Source: Peribacillus sp. FSL P2-0133
GTDB lineage: Bacteria; Bacillota; Bacilli; Bacillales; DSM-1321
Assembly (NCBI RefSeq): GCF_037975445.1
Contig: NZ_CP150254.1
Coordinates: forward strand, 5,746,371-5,810,370
Reading direction: 5' to 3'
Length of the DNA: 64,000 nt
The position numbers and the translations under genes are program-made. This document shows positions 1 to 11,096 of the stretch, one piece after another. Below the pieces are notes generated by a model, which had not been told where the DNA came from, did not search any database, and saw nothing but the letters and a program-made list of their open reading frames with translations. Each line of letters opens with the position of its first letter. The first letter of the stretch is position 1.

Positions 1-267
1 TTCTGGATTCAGACTTTCAGCCATCTCACGCTTGGCACGATCGATTATATTCATAGCTTGTTCCATATTCGCTAAAAATGTATGTCCTATAGGCGTCAAT
101 CTAATTTTTCGGCCTTCCCGGATAAATAGGGGTACACCTAATTCTTCTTCTAAATTGTAGATTTGACGACTGACAGCTGACTGGGCAACATGCAAGTTCA
201 CTGCCGCTTCCGTCATATGTTCACGCTTTGCCACTTCAATGAAATATTCGATTTGCCTTAATTCCAC
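1..267 (-). CDS. LysR-family transcriptional regulator, N-terminal part
   Basis: This is the first 89 codons of a gene that runs off the left edge of the window. The translation opens MELRQIEYFIEVAKRE and continues with a LysR-type winged helix-turn-helix (AAVNLHVAQSAVSRQIYNLE, about residues 20-40). The start is a GTG at 267 with GGGAG just upstream. It is divergent from the glutamate dehydrogenase gene at 426, the usual arrangement when a LysR protein controls its neighbour, as GltC does for glutamate synthase. Control of gdhA is inferred from position only; the effector-binding domain is outside the window. Confidence 0.9.
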   Translation of the reverse strand, partial: MELRQIEYFIEVAKREHMTEAAVNLHVAQSAVSRQIYNLEEELGVPLFIREGRKIRLTPIGHTFLANMEQAMNIIDRAKREMAESLNPE

Positions 268-410
268 TCTAAGCTCCCTCTTCCATATCAAAACAGCATG
301 TTACTTATCTAATATTCAGATTGTTTGTTTTATTTTTAAATTATATCATGAAAGTATCATATAAAAACTGATATCTTATTCAATTGTATTTTAAGACTAT
401 ATTACCTTAA

Positions 411-1808
<1,398 letters not shown>

Positions 1809-1825
1809 CAATCAGTTGATTTAGG

Positions 1826-1856
1826 AGGCGGTTCCGACAAGGGCCGCCTTACTTTT
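1826..1856 (+). terminator. possible gdhA terminator
   Basis: Six-bp arms (AGGCGG / CCGCCT) enclose a 12-nt loop 18 bases after the gdhA stop and are followed by TACTTTTG. The loop is long and the T run broken, so this is a weak call. The stronger element at 1964 could serve both convergent units. Confidence 0.4.
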
Positions 1857-1963
1857 GCACAAGAGCGTTATCACTTTCTTATACCACTCATTCATACCAA
1901 TTCAAGCTGGGTATCCACAATCAGATAACATCAATTGGATTAAAAACATTTATTTGTTACGAC

Positions 1964-1999
1964 AAAAAAGAGTGCCGGAAAAGTTCCGGCACTCTTTTT
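1964..1999. terminator. bidirectional terminator between gdhA and rbsB
   Basis: A perfect GC-rich stem (GAGTGCCGGAA / TTCCGGCACTC, 3-nt loop) is flanked by A5-6 on the left and T5 on the right, so it can end transcription from both sides. It lies 12 bases past the rbsB stop and about 155 past the gdhA stop. Confidence 0.92.
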
Positions 2000-2011
2000 G
2001 TTGAAAGACAA

Positions 2012-2932
2012 TCATTCTTTTGTGACCAATTTCAATGGAACGGATATTGTGTCATCCACTTTGTCACCTTTTAAGATTTTTTCAGCCGCATTAACCGCTT
2101 CTTCACCGATAAGTGCCGGTTGTTGGGCGATTGTAGCTTTTAGTTCACCGTTTTCAACTGCTTTCAATGCATCATCATTTCCGTCAAAACCAACCACGAT
2201 GATGTCTTTTCCTGCTGCCTTGATTGCTTCAATGGCCCCAAGTGCCATTTCATCATTATGGGCGAATACAGCTTGGATGTCTTTATTGCCTTGCAGGATA
2301 TTTTCCATGACGTTAAGCCCTTTTGTCCGGTCGAATTCCGCCGTTTGGCTTGTCTGGACATCTAACTGCTTGTCCGCAATATTGTGGAAACCTTTCCCGC
2401 GTTCACGAGTTGCGGATGCTCCGGATACCCCTTCAAGCTCCACTACTTTCGCTTTATCGCCAAGCTCTTTAACTAGATATTCTGCAGCCATTTCCCCGCC
2501 AGCCACATTGTCGGAAGCGATGAACGTTTCAATGTCACCTTCGTCTGAAGAGCGGTCAATCGTGATAACTGGAATGCCCGCTTCATTTGCTGATTGAACG
2601 GCTGAAGATATTGCCGCAGAGTCAGTAGGATTCACAAGAAGGACATCAACCTTTTGAAGGATTAAATCTTCAATTCCGCTAATTTGTTTTGCTGTATCGT
2701 CCTGGGCGTCAACAACTGTGACTTTCATGCCTTTTTCTTTTGCTTCTTTTTCAATACCATCTTTTAAGGAAACGAAGAATGGGTTGTTTAAAGTAGAGAT
2801 GCTGACTCCGACTTTCACGTCTTTCATGGAGTCTTTCTTTTCCTTTTTATCATCTTTTAGACCAGAATCCATTGAACAGGCAGCTAAGACCATTAAAGAA
2901 AGAACCATGATGATCGATACTATTTTTTTCAT
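2012..2932 (-). CDS. rbsB: ribose ABC transporter substrate-binding lipoprotein
   Basis: 306 residues. It starts with a lipoprotein signal (MKKIVSIIMVLSLMVLAAC, modified Cys at residue 19), then a charged linker and a periplasmic-binding-protein type I fold. VGVSISTLNNPFFVSLKDGIE, DRSSDEGDIETFIASDN and VVGFDGNDDALKAVE are typical of RbsB. It would be anchored outside the membrane and hand D-ribose to RbsC. It is the last gene of the rbs operon, 15 bases after rbsC, preceded by GAGGTG and followed by the strong terminator at 1964. Confidence 0.96.
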   Translation of the reverse strand: MKKIVSIIMVLSLMVLAACSMDSGLKDDKKEKKDSMKDVKVGVSISTLNNPFFVSLKDGIEKEAKEKGMKVTVVDAQDDTAKQISGIEDLILQKVDVLLVNPTDSAAISSAVQSANEAGIPVITIDRSSDEGDIETFIASDNVAGGEMAAEYLVKELGDKAKVVELEGVSGASATRERGKGFHNIADKQLDVQTSQTAEFDRTKGLNVMENILQGNKDIQAVFAHNDEMALGAIEAIKAAGKDIIVVGFDGNDDALKAVENGELKATIAQQPALIGEEAVNAAEKILKGDKVDDTISVPLKLVTKE

Positions 2933-2947
2933 TGATTACACCTCTTC

Positions 2948-3892
2948 TTATGATTTTTTACGGTCAAGTAAGACCGCGATTAATATAACTGCACCTTTTA
3001 CCACTTGCTGGTAAAAAGAGGATACACCAAGTAAATTCATACCATTATTCAAGGTACCGATGATCAGGACACCCACCAGCGTACCGAACAACCGCCCTTT
3101 ACCGCCTGAAAGGCTCGTCCCGCCTAGCACCACGGCTGCAATGGCATCCATTTCATAGGATTGGCCTGCTGTCGGCTGTGCCGAATTCAGCCGGGATGTT
3201 AAAATGGCACCAGCGATTGCTGCCATCGTACCAGCCAGACCATATATGGCCACCTTGACTCGGTCAACTTTAATCCCCGAAATACGGGAAGCCCTTTCAT
3301 TTCCGCCAATGGCATATGTTTTACGGCCAAAGGATGTTTTATGAAGCAGGAACCATAGGATTAAGAATGCGATGACCATCACGACGGCCGGTACTGGCAG
3401 TCCCAGGAAGTAACCTCTCCCAAGCATCTGGAACATTTCAGAATCGCCGATTCCAGTAATCGGCTTTCCATCCGTATACACAAGCGTTAATCCCCGGAAA
3501 ATCGTCATGGTTGCCAGTGTCACGATGAAAGGGGCCATTTTTCCCTTTGAAACGAGAATCCCATTGATTACACCCATTATTGCACCTAGTAGAATCCCTA
3601 CTAATATAGCTAAAATCGGATCTAATCCCGAGACCATCATACCAGCCATAAGTGCGCTGGATAGAGCTAAAATGGAACCGACGGATAAGTCGATGCCACC
3701 TGTCAATATAATAAAAGTCATTCCAAATGCAATAAGTGCATTGATGGAGGTTTGACGCAATAAATTCAAAATATTATTCGGTTCCATGAATGATGGATTT
3801 AAAACGGTTATTACGATAAATAAAAGTACCAGGGCGAGTAACGGACCAAATTTCTGCCAAATCCCGCTTTTCCCTGTATCCTCAAGTTTCAT
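2948..3892 (-). CDS. rbsC: ribose ABC transporter permease
   Basis: 314 residues, very hydrophobic, with about eight to ten predicted membrane helices. It is of the BPD_transp_2 sugar permease family. The motifs SFMEPNNILNLLRQTS near the N-terminus, GGIDLSVGSILALSSALMAG and AAVVLGGTSLSGGKGR (the contact loop to the ATPase) are diagnostic. It forms the membrane channel of RbsABC. It starts 2 bases after rbsA ends, with GGAGGG upstream of the ATG, so it is part of a tight operon. Confidence 0.96.
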   Translation of the reverse strand: MKLEDTGKSGIWQKFGPLLALVLLFIVITVLNPSFMEPNNILNLLRQTSINALIAFGMTFIILTGGIDLSVGSILALSSALMAGMMVSGLDPILAILVGILLGAIMGVINGILVSKGKMAPFIVTLATMTIFRGLTLVYTDGKPITGIGDSEMFQMLGRGYFLGLPVPAVVMVIAFLILWFLLHKTSFGRKTYAIGGNERASRISGIKVDRVKVAIYGLAGTMAAIAGAILTSRLNSAQPTAGQSYEMDAIAAVVLGGTSLSGGKGRLFGTLVGVLIIGTLNNGMNLLGVSSFYQQVVKGAVILIAVLLDRKKS

Positions 3893-3893
3893 C

Positions 3894-5384
3894 CTAGTTC
3901 CCTCCTGTCGCCAATGCCATAATTTTTTCTTGCGTCGCTTCCTGCTTTAACAATTCCCCAGCAATCTCACCTTCGTGAACCACAAGGATTCTATCACTCA
4001 TTCCAATGATTTCGGGAAGTTCTGACGAAACCATGATGATGGCGATGCCCCGCTCCGTCAATTCATTCATCAATTCGTAAATTTCACGTTTTGCACCAAC
4101 ATCTATGCCCCGGGTCGGTTCATCCATAATTAAAACTTTAGGGGAAGTGCCGATCCACTTGGCTATTACCACCTTCTGTTGATTTCCTCCGGATAGATTG
4201 CCGATGACCGTTTCTGCAGAAGATGTCTTCACGTGAAGTCGCTTAATCATCATTTCGGCAAAGTTCATCTCATCTTCGGTTTTTACGATTCCGCCAGGAG
4301 CAAAACTCTTGAGATTCGGCAAACCGATATTTTCCCTTACAGAAAAGTCCAGGATCAACCCCTCTTCTTTACGATTTTCCGTAATGAAAGCCAGGCCGTG
4401 CCGAACTGCATCAGTTGGTTTCCGTATGAAAACTTTTTTGCCTTCAATGGTAATTTCACCGCTGTCTATTTGGTCGACACCAAAAAGGGCGCGCATTATT
4501 TCTGTTCTGCCTGCTCCCATTAATCCTGCTACACCGACAATCTCACCTTGCCGAACCGAGAAATGGATATCTTCAAAAAGCCCCTTTTTAGTTAAACCTT
4601 TTACATCAAGGACTATGTCGCCAGCATTCGCTTCACGATGAGGAAAACGATCCTCCAGCTCCCGCCCGACCATTTTCTGAACGACTTCATCGAAATTTGT
4701 ATCTGCAATTCTTTTCGTATCGACTGTTTTTCCGTCACGCATTACGGTGATCCTGTCACAAATGGCAAATATCTCTTCCATTCGGTGAGAAATATAAACA
4801 AGCGATACTCCCTTTTTGGTAAGTCCCTTCATCACTTCAAAGAGCTTCTCTATTTCTCTATCAGTTAAAGCGGCTGTGGGCTCGTCCATGATGATGACTT
4901 CGGCATCCGTCATGAGCGCCTTGGCAATTTCAATCATTTGCTGTTCCCCGACAGAACAAAATCCGGCTTCCCTATCAAAAGGAAGAGAAATATTAAGTGT
5001 TTTAAAAATCTCGTTTGCACGCGCTTTCATTTGTTTCGTCTTCAGGACACCGAAGGCATTCACCATTTCCCTGCCGATAAATAGATTCTCCAGCACGGTC
5101 ATTTCCGGCCAAATATTCAATTCCTGACGGATAAAGGCCATTCCCGCCTCTTCCGCTTCCTTTGAATCTTTGAATGAGGTTTCTTTACCGTTAATCTCAA
5201 TTGTTCCTTGATCTTGTTTATGCAGCCCGGTCAAAATGTTCATCAAGGTTGATTTCCCAGCTCCATTTTCCCCCATTAGTGCATGTACTTCCCCAGCCTC
5301 TAAAGAAAAATGAACACCTTCCAATACCTTGTTTTGACCAAATGCTTTATAAATATTGTGCATTTCGATTTGCATGCTCATCAT
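3894..5384 (-). CDS. rbsA: ribose ABC transporter ATP-binding protein (two ABC domains)
   Basis: 496 residues with two fused ABC cassettes, as normal for RbsA/MglA-type sugar importers. The first has Walker [10 protein letters not shown] and Walker [13 protein letters not shown]. The second has a degenerate P-loop region (GLMGAGRTE), signature LSGGNQQK and Walker [13 protein letters not shown]. It powers ribose import through RbsC. A later start (MQIEMHN, 5375) is possible because ATGs are clustered there. It sits between rbsD and rbsC in the operon. Confidence 0.95.
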   Translation of the reverse strand: MMSMQIEMHNIYKAFGQNKVLEGVHFSLEAGEVHALMGENGAGKSTLMNILTGLHKQDQGTIEINGKETSFKDSKEAEEAGMAFIRQELNIWPEMTVLENLFIGREMVNAFGVLKTKQMKARANEIFKTLNISLPFDREAGFCSVGEQQMIEIAKALMTDAEVIIMDEPTAALTDREIEKLFEVMKGLTKKGVSLVYISHRMEEIFAICDRITVMRDGKTVDTKRIADTNFDEVVQKMVGRELEDRFPHREANAGDIVLDVKGLTKKGLFEDIHFSVRQGEIVGVAGLMGAGRTEIMRALFGVDQIDSGEITIEGKKVFIRKPTDAVRHGLAFITENRKEEGLILDFSVRENIGLPNLKSFAPGGIVKTEDEMNFAEMMIKRLHVKTSSAETVIGNLSGGNQQKVVIAKWIGTSPKVLIMDEPTRGIDVGAKREIYELMNELTERGIAIIMVSSELPEIIGMSDRILVVHEGEIAGELLKQEATQEKIMALATGGN

Positions 5385-5393
5385 CTCATTTCT

Positions 5394-5786
5394 TTAAAAG
5401 AATACTCCAGACTGCAATATGCAATTTGAATATGGCGTCGTCTCCCCGGTCCGGATTATTGCTTTCGCGTTACTTGTCAGCCTTTTAAAATCCTCATGGG
5501 AAACATATTCAATCGCTGCTCCGAATTGCTGCTCCATGTATTGATGCTGTTCCGGGTTTTTAACCTTCACTTCTGTGGCAGCGATAACTTTTTCAACAAC
5601 CATATCTTCGTGAACCGCCCGGACGACATCTTGAAATGATGGTGTTCCAGGCGTCAATGCTAAATCTATCTTGCAAACTCCCGGTGGCACCGGAAGCCCG
5701 GCATCACCTACGACAATATAATCGGTATGACCAAGGTCAACCAGAACCTTGGCTATTGAACTATTGATGATTCCTTGACGTTTCAT
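5394..5786 (-). CDS. rbsD: D-ribose pyranase
   Basis: 130 residues, the usual RbsD length. It interconverts the pyranose and furanose forms of ribose so that RbsK receives its substrate. [34 protein letters not shown] carries the conserved His of the LGHTD motif and the DAGLP motif; the C-terminal [12 protein letters not shown] is also typical. The start codon overlaps the rbsK stop, indicating translational coupling. Confidence 0.96.
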   Translation of the reverse strand: MKRQGIINSSIAKVLVDLGHTDYIVVGDAGLPVPPGVCKIDLALTPGTPSFQDVVRAVHEDMVVEKVIAATEVKVKNPEQHQYMEQQFGAAIEYVSHEDFKRLTSNAKAIIRTGETTPYSNCILQSGVFF

Positions 5787-6667
5787 GCTTCAAAGCCCCT
5801 CTCGACCTCTAACCTTTGCGGCATGCCACCTTGGGCGCCTAACTTCGTCACGGAAATGGAGGCTGCCCGGTTCGCGAATAACAAACATTCGTCAAAACTT
5901 TTTCCTTCTGCAACAGCCACGGCAAAGGCAGCATTGAATGTATCCCCTGCGCCTGTTGTATCCACCGCTTCCACTTCAAAGCTTGGAACGACCTTTTCTT
6001 CATGTCCGTCAAAATAACGGACGCCATTTTTTCCTTCGGTAATGAATAATTTATTTGGATACTCAGTCAAGACTTTCGTTCTATCTCTCCCATTGAATAG
6101 TATCTCGAATTCATGTTCATTCGGAGTAAGGAATGATGCCTGTTGAATGACAGCCTCGCTTAGCTTGCGGGCGGGAGCTGGGTTCAATAGTAATCTCTTG
6201 TGAAGCGTGTTGCACAATTCGGCCAGATATTCCACAGTTTCCTCAGGTATTTCCTGCTGAACCATCACGATATCCGATTCCTCTATCACTTTTTTCGCCT
6301 TTTGTACATATTCGGGAGTAATGAAATCATTCGCACCTTTTACGACAATAATGCTGTTATCACCTTCCGAAAGGATAATGTGTGCTGTCCCGGAAGCAGT
6401 ACCTGTAACCGGTTCCACATACTCCGTATTTACATGATTTTTTTTCAGGTTTTCCAAGATGATCTCTCCATAGACATCATCCCCTACACATCCAACCATT
6501 GACACTTCTGCACCAAGACGTGCCGCTGCAACAGCCTGATTAGCGCCCTTTCCTCCAGGAACCGTGATAAATGACTCTCCTAACACCGTTTCCCCGGCCA
6601 TTGGCCGCTTAGCTGATGTCACCACTAAATCCATTGAAGAACTTCCCACTACTGCAATTCTTATCAT
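5783..6667 (-). CDS. rbsK: ribokinase
   Basis: 294 residues of the PfkB carbohydrate kinase family, phosphorylating D-ribose to ribose-5-phosphate. Visible motifs are the N-terminal GSSSMDLV, the sugar site [25 protein letters not shown], and the C-terminal anion hole and catalytic base [13 protein letters not shown]. It overlaps rbsR at the start and rbsD at the end by four bases each, so regulator, kinase and pyranase are translationally coupled. Confidence 0.97.
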   Translation of the reverse strand: MIRIAVVGSSSMDLVVTSAKRPMAGETVLGESFITVPGGKGANQAVAAARLGAEVSMVGCVGDDVYGEIILENLKKNHVNTEYVEPVTGTASGTAHIILSEGDNSIIVVKGANDFITPEYVQKAKKVIEESDIVMVQQEIPEETVEYLAELCNTLHKRLLLNPAPARKLSEAVIQQASFLTPNEHEFEILFNGRDRTKVLTEYPNKLFITEGKNGVRYFDGHEEKVVPSFEVEAVDTTGAGDTFNAAFAVAVAEGKSFDECLLFANRAASISVTKLGAQGGMPQRLEVERGFEA

Positions 6668-7650
6668 GTCTTCTCCGCCTTCCTTCTCGTTGTTTGTCTC
6701 TCCACAAAAGAAACAGGGAGCTTTTTATGTGTTACTTCCATTTTTTCTTGATTGATCTTTTTAATTAGCATTTCCGCCGCTTGTGCCCCCATCTCATAGG
6801 CTGGCTGCCGAATTGTCGATAACGGTGGGTGCAATAACGCCGTGAAGGAGATATCATCATAGCCGATCAATTGTATGTCTTCCGGTATCCGTATTCCCCG
6901 TTTTAAAATCTCTTGAAGTGCGGCAGCTGCAACAATATCATTACAAGCAATAATTCCATCCGTTTCCGGATATTGCTCGAACAGCTGCTTCACGCAAGTT
7001 TGGCCGCCCTGAAGTGTTAGGGATGAATCCATGACTTGCACGTTCACTTTTGCTTGTTTCAATTCCTCCAGTGCTGCCATGTACCGTTCATATACAGGCT
7101 TTATTTCGACTGGCCCCCTAATGAGGACGATATTCGTACTGCCTCTATCCAGCAATACGCGTGCTGCTAGCTTACCGCCTGTCTTTTGATCGGAATAAAC
7201 AGCTGGTAATTTCTCTGCTGTACGGTCGAGAAGGACAACTGGAATTTCCAGGTTATCGAAATTTTCATTGGCCTCTTCACTAGTTGAAGCAATCATGCCC
7301 ACTACATTATTCTGCAGAAACGTGTCAATATATTCTATTTCTTTATCTCTCTTTTCATCGCTATTTCCAAAAATTAACCGGTATCCAAATTGCTGCAGAT
7401 AATCCTCTACACCTCTTGCCATTTCTGGGAAGAAGGGATTCGTAATGTCCGGCAAAATCAAACCAACCAATTTGGATTTACGTTTGTAGAGGGATCTTGC
7501 CACTTCATTCGGTTTATAATTTAATTTTTCAACAGCTGCCATGACCGCCTTTTTTGTGTCCTCATGTGCATAACCGCTGCCATTCATAACTCTGGAAACC
7601 GTTGCGACAGAAACTCCCGCTTCCTTTGCAACATCCCGAATCGTTGCCAA
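6664..7650 (-). CDS. rbsR: LacI-family repressor of the ribose operon
   Basis: About 328 residues. An N-terminal LacI helix-turn-helix (LATIRDVAKEAGVSVATVSR) is followed by a sugar-binding-protein-like effector domain (SKLVGLILPDITNPFFPEMARGVED). I place the start at the TTG at 7650 because it has GAGGGTGAT just upstream and begins exactly at the family N-terminus. The ATG at 7689 would add 13 residues and would lie within the operator palindrome. First gene of rbsRKDACB; as in B. subtilis it should repress its own operon and respond to ribose. Confidence 0.93.
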   Translation of the reverse strand: MATIRDVAKEAGVSVATVSRVMNGSGYAHEDTKKAVMAAVEKLNYKPNEVARSLYKRKSKLVGLILPDITNPFFPEMARGVEDYLQQFGYRLIFGNSDEKRDKEIEYIDTFLQNNVVGMIASTSEEANENFDNLEIPVVLLDRTAEKLPAVYSDQKTGGKLAARVLLDRGSTNIVLIRGPVEIKPVYERYMAALEELKQAKVNVQVMDSSLTLQGGQTCVKQLFEQYPETDGIIACNDIVAAAALQEILKRGIRIPEDIQLIGYDDISFTALLHPPLSTIRQPAYEMGAQAAEMLIKKINQEKMEVTHKKLPVSFVERQTTRRKAEKT

Positions 7651-7670
7651 TATATCACCCTCAATAATTT

Positions 7671-7688
7671 TGTGTAACCGTTTACACA
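7671..7688 (-). promoter_or_regulatory. cre / RbsR operator of the ribose operon
   Basis: The near-palindrome TGTGTAACCGTTTACACA contains a full match to the catabolite-responsive element consensus TGWNANCGNTNWCA (core 7673-7686). It lies between the proposed promoter and the rbsR TTG start, where binding would block transcription. CcpA and LacI-type RbsR recognise similar sites, so either or both could act here. Confidence 0.82.
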
Positions 7689-7703
7689 ATAGCTTATCAC
7701 CAA

Positions 7704-7731
7704 TTTATATGAACGGCAAGCCCTATTCCAA
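7704..7731 (-). promoter_or_regulatory. probable sigma-A promoter of rbsRKDACB
   Basis: Read on the minus strand, TTGGAA (7726-7731) is separated by 16 bases from TATAAA (7704-7709), directly upstream of the operator. An alternative pair is TTGCCG with a 17-base spacer to TAAGCT. Confidence 0.5.
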
Positions 7732-7821
7732 AGATAATTTTTGAGAAATTTGGACCAAAAAGGATAAAATAATCCTTTTGTTAACTATTATCGCTCTATA
7801 AACTTTTTAACAAAGATGATT

Positions 7822-7882
7822 GGAACGGGTGTACGAGACTCCTGCGGGAAAGGCGAGTGCCTGGAGCGGAAATCAACGGTCA
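7822..7882. repeat. short copy of a Bacillaceae intergenic repeat
   Basis: The phrases GAGACTCCTGCGGGAAA, GCGAGTGCCTGGAGCGGAAA and TCAACGG are the ends of a GC-rich dispersed repeat I recognise from many Bacillus genomes. The usual central part (GACCCCGCAGG...GAGGAGGCT) is missing, so this looks like an internally deleted copy. A longer, decayed relative lies at about 19934-20040. It stands out from the AT-rich intergenic DNA between rbsR and the siderophore operon. Confidence 0.6.
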
Positions 7883-7896
7883 AATTGTAAAAGCCA

Positions 7897-7934
7897 AAAG
7901 AAAACTGGCCCAAAAGTCTGAGCCAGTTTAACTT
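7897..7934 (-). terminator. terminator of the siderophore operon
   Basis: On the minus strand AAACTGGC and GCCAGTTT form an 8-bp stem around a 12-base loop, followed by TCTTTT. It begins at the stop codon of the last siderophore gene. Confidence 0.8.
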
Positions 7935-9745
7935 TATAGCGTTTTTGCAGGTAACTTTTCATAAAGGGCATTATTCACATGCCCAAACTCAGATGCATGC
8001 GGGCGATCTTCACCATCGCTATAACCATATTGAAGCATCCGATTTCTATTCAGGCAGAGTTTCGTTAATTTTGGCGCAAAGAAATTGAATGTATCGAAAC
8101 GATCCTGTAACATAGGGAACCTTTTCTGATGTTTAAGGATTGTTTGAGCGACGCCTTCCCAAAAAGCATTCTCATCCAAAAGGGACCTCTTCATCAAAAG
8201 GGTTGACAAGTATCGGAAATGACAGATGAATAGTCCCGTGAAAATGAATTGAACCAGCCCCTCGGGAGTCTCACTTCTTAGTACTTTCCTTAAATCATCA
8301 GGAAGGCTGCTTAATTCAGGAAGCGGCTGATCACTGACGTTCACATCATCTACAAAATCCTTGATGGCCAAACGGTGAGGCTTGTAATCCTTCAAAACTA
8401 AAATGGTATTTTGACCATGCGGTGAGAAGACCAATCCATATTGATAGATAAAATGTAGTAATGGTGATAGGATGACGTCGAATAATTGAGCTGTCCAGGC
8501 TTCTGCAGTCAATCCCGATTTTTCAATAAGGCTTTCTACATATGGTTTCCCTTTGCTGTCCACATGTAAAAGGGACGCAAGCGTAATGGGCTTTTCGCCA
8601 TCTTCCATATAACTGTATATGCTTTCTCTCCAAATTCCACCCAGCATCTCTAAATATTGATAGGGTACATTCTCTAATTTGGAATAATACGGGTGATCAA
8701 CATTTAAACTGGCGACTTCACCAGGAAGCACTACTTTGCATTGTTCTTTCAAGAATGAATCATTTTCATAAATGTTCTTTATATACGTTGTGATTTTTGG
8801 GGCAATGACCGTGCGTTCAGCTGGCAATCCACGGTAGACCAGCGTATTTAAAATGCTCATCGGCAGCTTGACGTGGTGTTTATCCTTACTCGATACATTA
8901 ACAAATGTCCGGATGGATTGTTGCGGCAGATACTTATCAGGACCATTTCCCAAAGCTACGATCAGCCCTTTGGCCAAGTCATCGGTAAAGTTCTGGATGA
9001 TTACATTCTTCCACTGCCATTCATGGACTGGGAGGTAGTAATAGCTTTCTGCGTTCAGCCCTTTTTCCGTCAATATCTTTGCAAAAGATTTTTGGGTTTC
9101 CCCATCCAGTTCATTCTCCATCAATTGCTTATAGGATAACGTTTCGACTGAATTGAACTCACCCCTCGTTTTATGGACGGCAATCCAAGATAACTGAACT
9201 TCCTTCTTGTTTTCTGGAGCGAACTTCAAATAATCATCATAACCGAAACCGATTCTTCCCTTGTTATAAGCAATCCAAGGGTGACCGCTCATTTCACCTT
9301 CAAGTAATGCATAATCCAGTTCGACTAAATCATCTGCATCTTGTTCAGGTTTGGATAGCAATTGGAGATCCGCAAGCAGCGTATGATGGAATTCTTTGAT
9401 TAAATGTCCTGTTGTTTCTGCAGTCATCCCAATTAATGGCTGGATGTCTAAAATGAATTGAATGGCATCATTGGCCTGTGTAAAGCCTTCCTTTTCACAT
9501 ACCTGGATCGACTCGGCCTGTACTTCATAGCTGTCAAAAAGACGGGGCGATGCCAAAAATTGATAAGATTTCCCCTCATTTATCTTTAACTCATATAGGT
9601 TTCCCGCTGCATTTTCGTTCAGAACAGCTGGATGGATCATATCTTCATACATATACTCAGAAATCATCTTTGCCAGCAGGTTTTGGTTTACTATCGACCA
9701 ATTGTTTTCTGAAACCGCCTGTTCCACTTCATTTATGAACTGCAT
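7934..9745 (-). CDS. NIS siderophore synthetase, IucA/IucC family (RhbF-like)
   Basis: 603 residues. ATP-dependent synthetase that condenses a citrate carboxylate with an amine. It has the N-terminal GHPWIAYNKGRIGFG (the family's GHPxxxxxKxRxG element), the nucleotide/citrate-site motif VFSPHGQNTILVL and DFVDDV, and the C-terminal FerIV-like helical part. In six-gene clusters of this order the last gene (rhbF position) adds the second N-hydroxy-N-acetyl-diaminopropane to the citryl intermediate. GGAAGGGGAG precedes the ATG. Which of the two synthetases acts first is inferred from gene order. Confidence 0.9.
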   Translation of the reverse strand: MQFINEVEQAVSENNWSIVNQNLLAKMISEYMYEDMIHPAVLNENAAGNLYELKINEGKSYQFLASPRLFDSYEVQAESIQVCEKEGFTQANDAIQFILDIQPLIGMTAETTGHLIKEFHHTLLADLQLLSKPEQDADDLVELDYALLEGEMSGHPWIAYNKGRIGFGYDDYLKFAPENKKEVQLSWIAVHKTRGEFNSVETLSYKQLMENELDGETQKSFAKILTEKGLNAESYYYLPVHEWQWKNVIIQNFTDDLAKGLIVALGNGPDKYLPQQSIRTFVNVSSKDKHHVKLPMSILNTLVYRGLPAERTVIAPKITTYIKNIYENDSFLKEQCKVVLPGEVASLNVDHPYYSKLENVPYQYLEMLGGIWRESIYSYMEDGEKPITLASLLHVDSKGKPYVESLIEKSGLTAEAWTAQLFDVILSPLLHFIYQYGLVFSPHGQNTILVLKDYKPHRLAIKDFVDDVNVSDQPLPELSSLPDDLRKVLRSETPEGLVQFIFTGLFICHFRYLSTLLMKRSLLDENAFWEGVAQTILKHQKRFPMLQDRFDTFNFFAPKLTKLCLNRNRMLQYGYSDGEDRPHASEFGHVNNALYEKLPAKTL

Positions 9746-9767
9746 ATAATTCTCCCCTTCCTTTCTC

Positions 9768-11096
9768 TTAGTAAGCCATGATGGGTGTTTTTACACGGAA
9801 TGACTGAAATGCACCCTTTGGCTCGGATGGATAAACTTCTTTACCTGCCAATTGATTGATGATAATCGAATTTCGGAATGCCCCTAAGCCTAAATCCGGA
9901 GCACCCACACCATGTGTATGTATCTCGCCATTTTGAATGAAAAGGTGATTCGGTGTAGGGATGGCCGTTCCTACCCGATAGTCTTTCGTTATTGTAAGAC
10001 GCCCCAAATCATCGCGGACTAAATGGTCCTCCATGGTTTCAAGGAATGCCGGAAGGGTTGATTTATAGCCCGTTCCAAAAACGATCGCCTCTGTGTCCAC
10101 ATCAAATTCGCTATCTTCTACCCACTGGCGGCATTTCAATCTCCAGCCATTTTCGGCGGGGGTAACTGCCGCAACTTCCGTCATGGCCCGAAGTTCAATG
10201 GAAAGTTCGGCATTTCCAATCGATTTTTCATACATCTTGTCAAAAATTGCTGCAATTGTCGTAGCACTGATCCCTTTATACAATAAATCCTGTTTCGGCA
10301 GGATTTCATCCTTCTTTTCCTGTGGCAGCCGATAAAAGAAATCAAGGTAATCCGGAGTGAAGTATTCCAACCCGAGTTTTGAATATTCCATAGGGAAAAA
10401 CCCCTTGGATCTTGTAAACCAGTTTAGCTGGTAGCCATTTTCCTCCTGCTCATTAAGCAGATCCAGAAAAACCTCTGCTGCACTCTGTCCAGACCCGACA
10501 ACCGTTACGGATTTTTTCTTTAAGACATTTTCTTTATTCCGTAAATAGTCGGCCGAATGCAGGATGCTCTCTCCCATATATGGATGAAAGGCCGATGGAA
10601 CAGTCGGGGCGCTGCCAATTCCCATGACTATATGACGGCTATAAAAGACTTCGAGCTTTTGTGTTTGTGCATCCCTTACACTGATTTGGTAGCAGGGTTC
10701 ACCTTGATCCCCTATATATTCAACCGCCTCCACTGCTTTTCCAAAACGGCAGCTATCAAGTTGATGGGCAGTCCAGCGGCAATAGTCGTTATATTCTTTT
10801 CGTGGAATCAAGAATTTTTCAAGAAAGTAGAAATGATAAAGCCGATCATGCTGCTGTAAATAATTCAGGTAACTATATGGGCTTGTCACATCTGCCATGC
10901 TAACTAGATCGGCAAAGAAAGGTACCTGCAAAGTTGTCCCTTCCAACAGCATCCCTTCATGCCAATTAAATTCCCGCTTTTTCTCAAAAAAGACGGCATT
11001 CAGCTCCGGGGTTTTCTCCAAAAGGGCCGCAAGTCCAAGGTTAAAGGGTCCTATCCCTATCCCTACCAGGTCATAGATAGATTGTTGCTTCTCCAT
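9768..11096 (-). CDS. flavin-dependent amine N-monooxygenase (IucD/SidA/RhbE family)
   Basis: About 442 residues from the ATG at 11096, chosen because GAGGAAGTGGAAG precedes it and MEKQQSIYDLVGIGIGPFNL is the family N-terminus. It N-hydroxylates the terminal amine (here probably 1,3-diaminopropane) with FAD, NADPH and O2. Visible are the FAD motif GIGIGPFNLGLA, the NADPH motif VVGSGQSAAEV and the C-terminal FGTGYKSTLP. It overlaps the acetyltransferase gene upstream by 26 bases. The longer open frame to 11198 lies inside that gene and lacks a good ribosome site. Confidence 0.92.
   Translation of the reverse strand: MEKQQSIYDLVGIGIGPFNLGLAALLEKTPELNAVFFEKKREFNWHEGMLLEGTTLQVPFFADLVSMADVTSPYSYLNYLQQHDRLYHFYFLEKFLIPRKEYNDYCRWTAHQLDSCRFGKAVEAVEYIGDQGEPCYQISVRDAQTQKLEVFYSRHIVMGIGSAPTVPSAFHPYMGESILHSADYLRNKENVLKKKSVTVVGSGQSAAEVFLDLLNEQEENGYQLNWFTRSKGFFPMEYSKLGLEYFTPDYLDFFYRLPQEKKDEILPKQDLLYKGISATTIAAIFDKMYEKSIGNAELSIELRAMTEVAAVTPAENGWRLKCRQWVEDSEFDVDTEAIVFGTGYKSTLPAFLETMEDHLVRDDLGRLTITKDYRVGTAIPTPNHLFIQNGEIHTHGVGAPDLGLGAFRNSIIINQLAGKEVYPSEPKGAFQSFRVKTPIMAY

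Noticed and set aside
1998..2597. 199-codon plus-strand open frame opposite rbsB
   Set aside because: Composition is Ser/Ala/Pro-rich as expected for an antisense shadow, with no ribosome site; rbsB on the other strand is certain.
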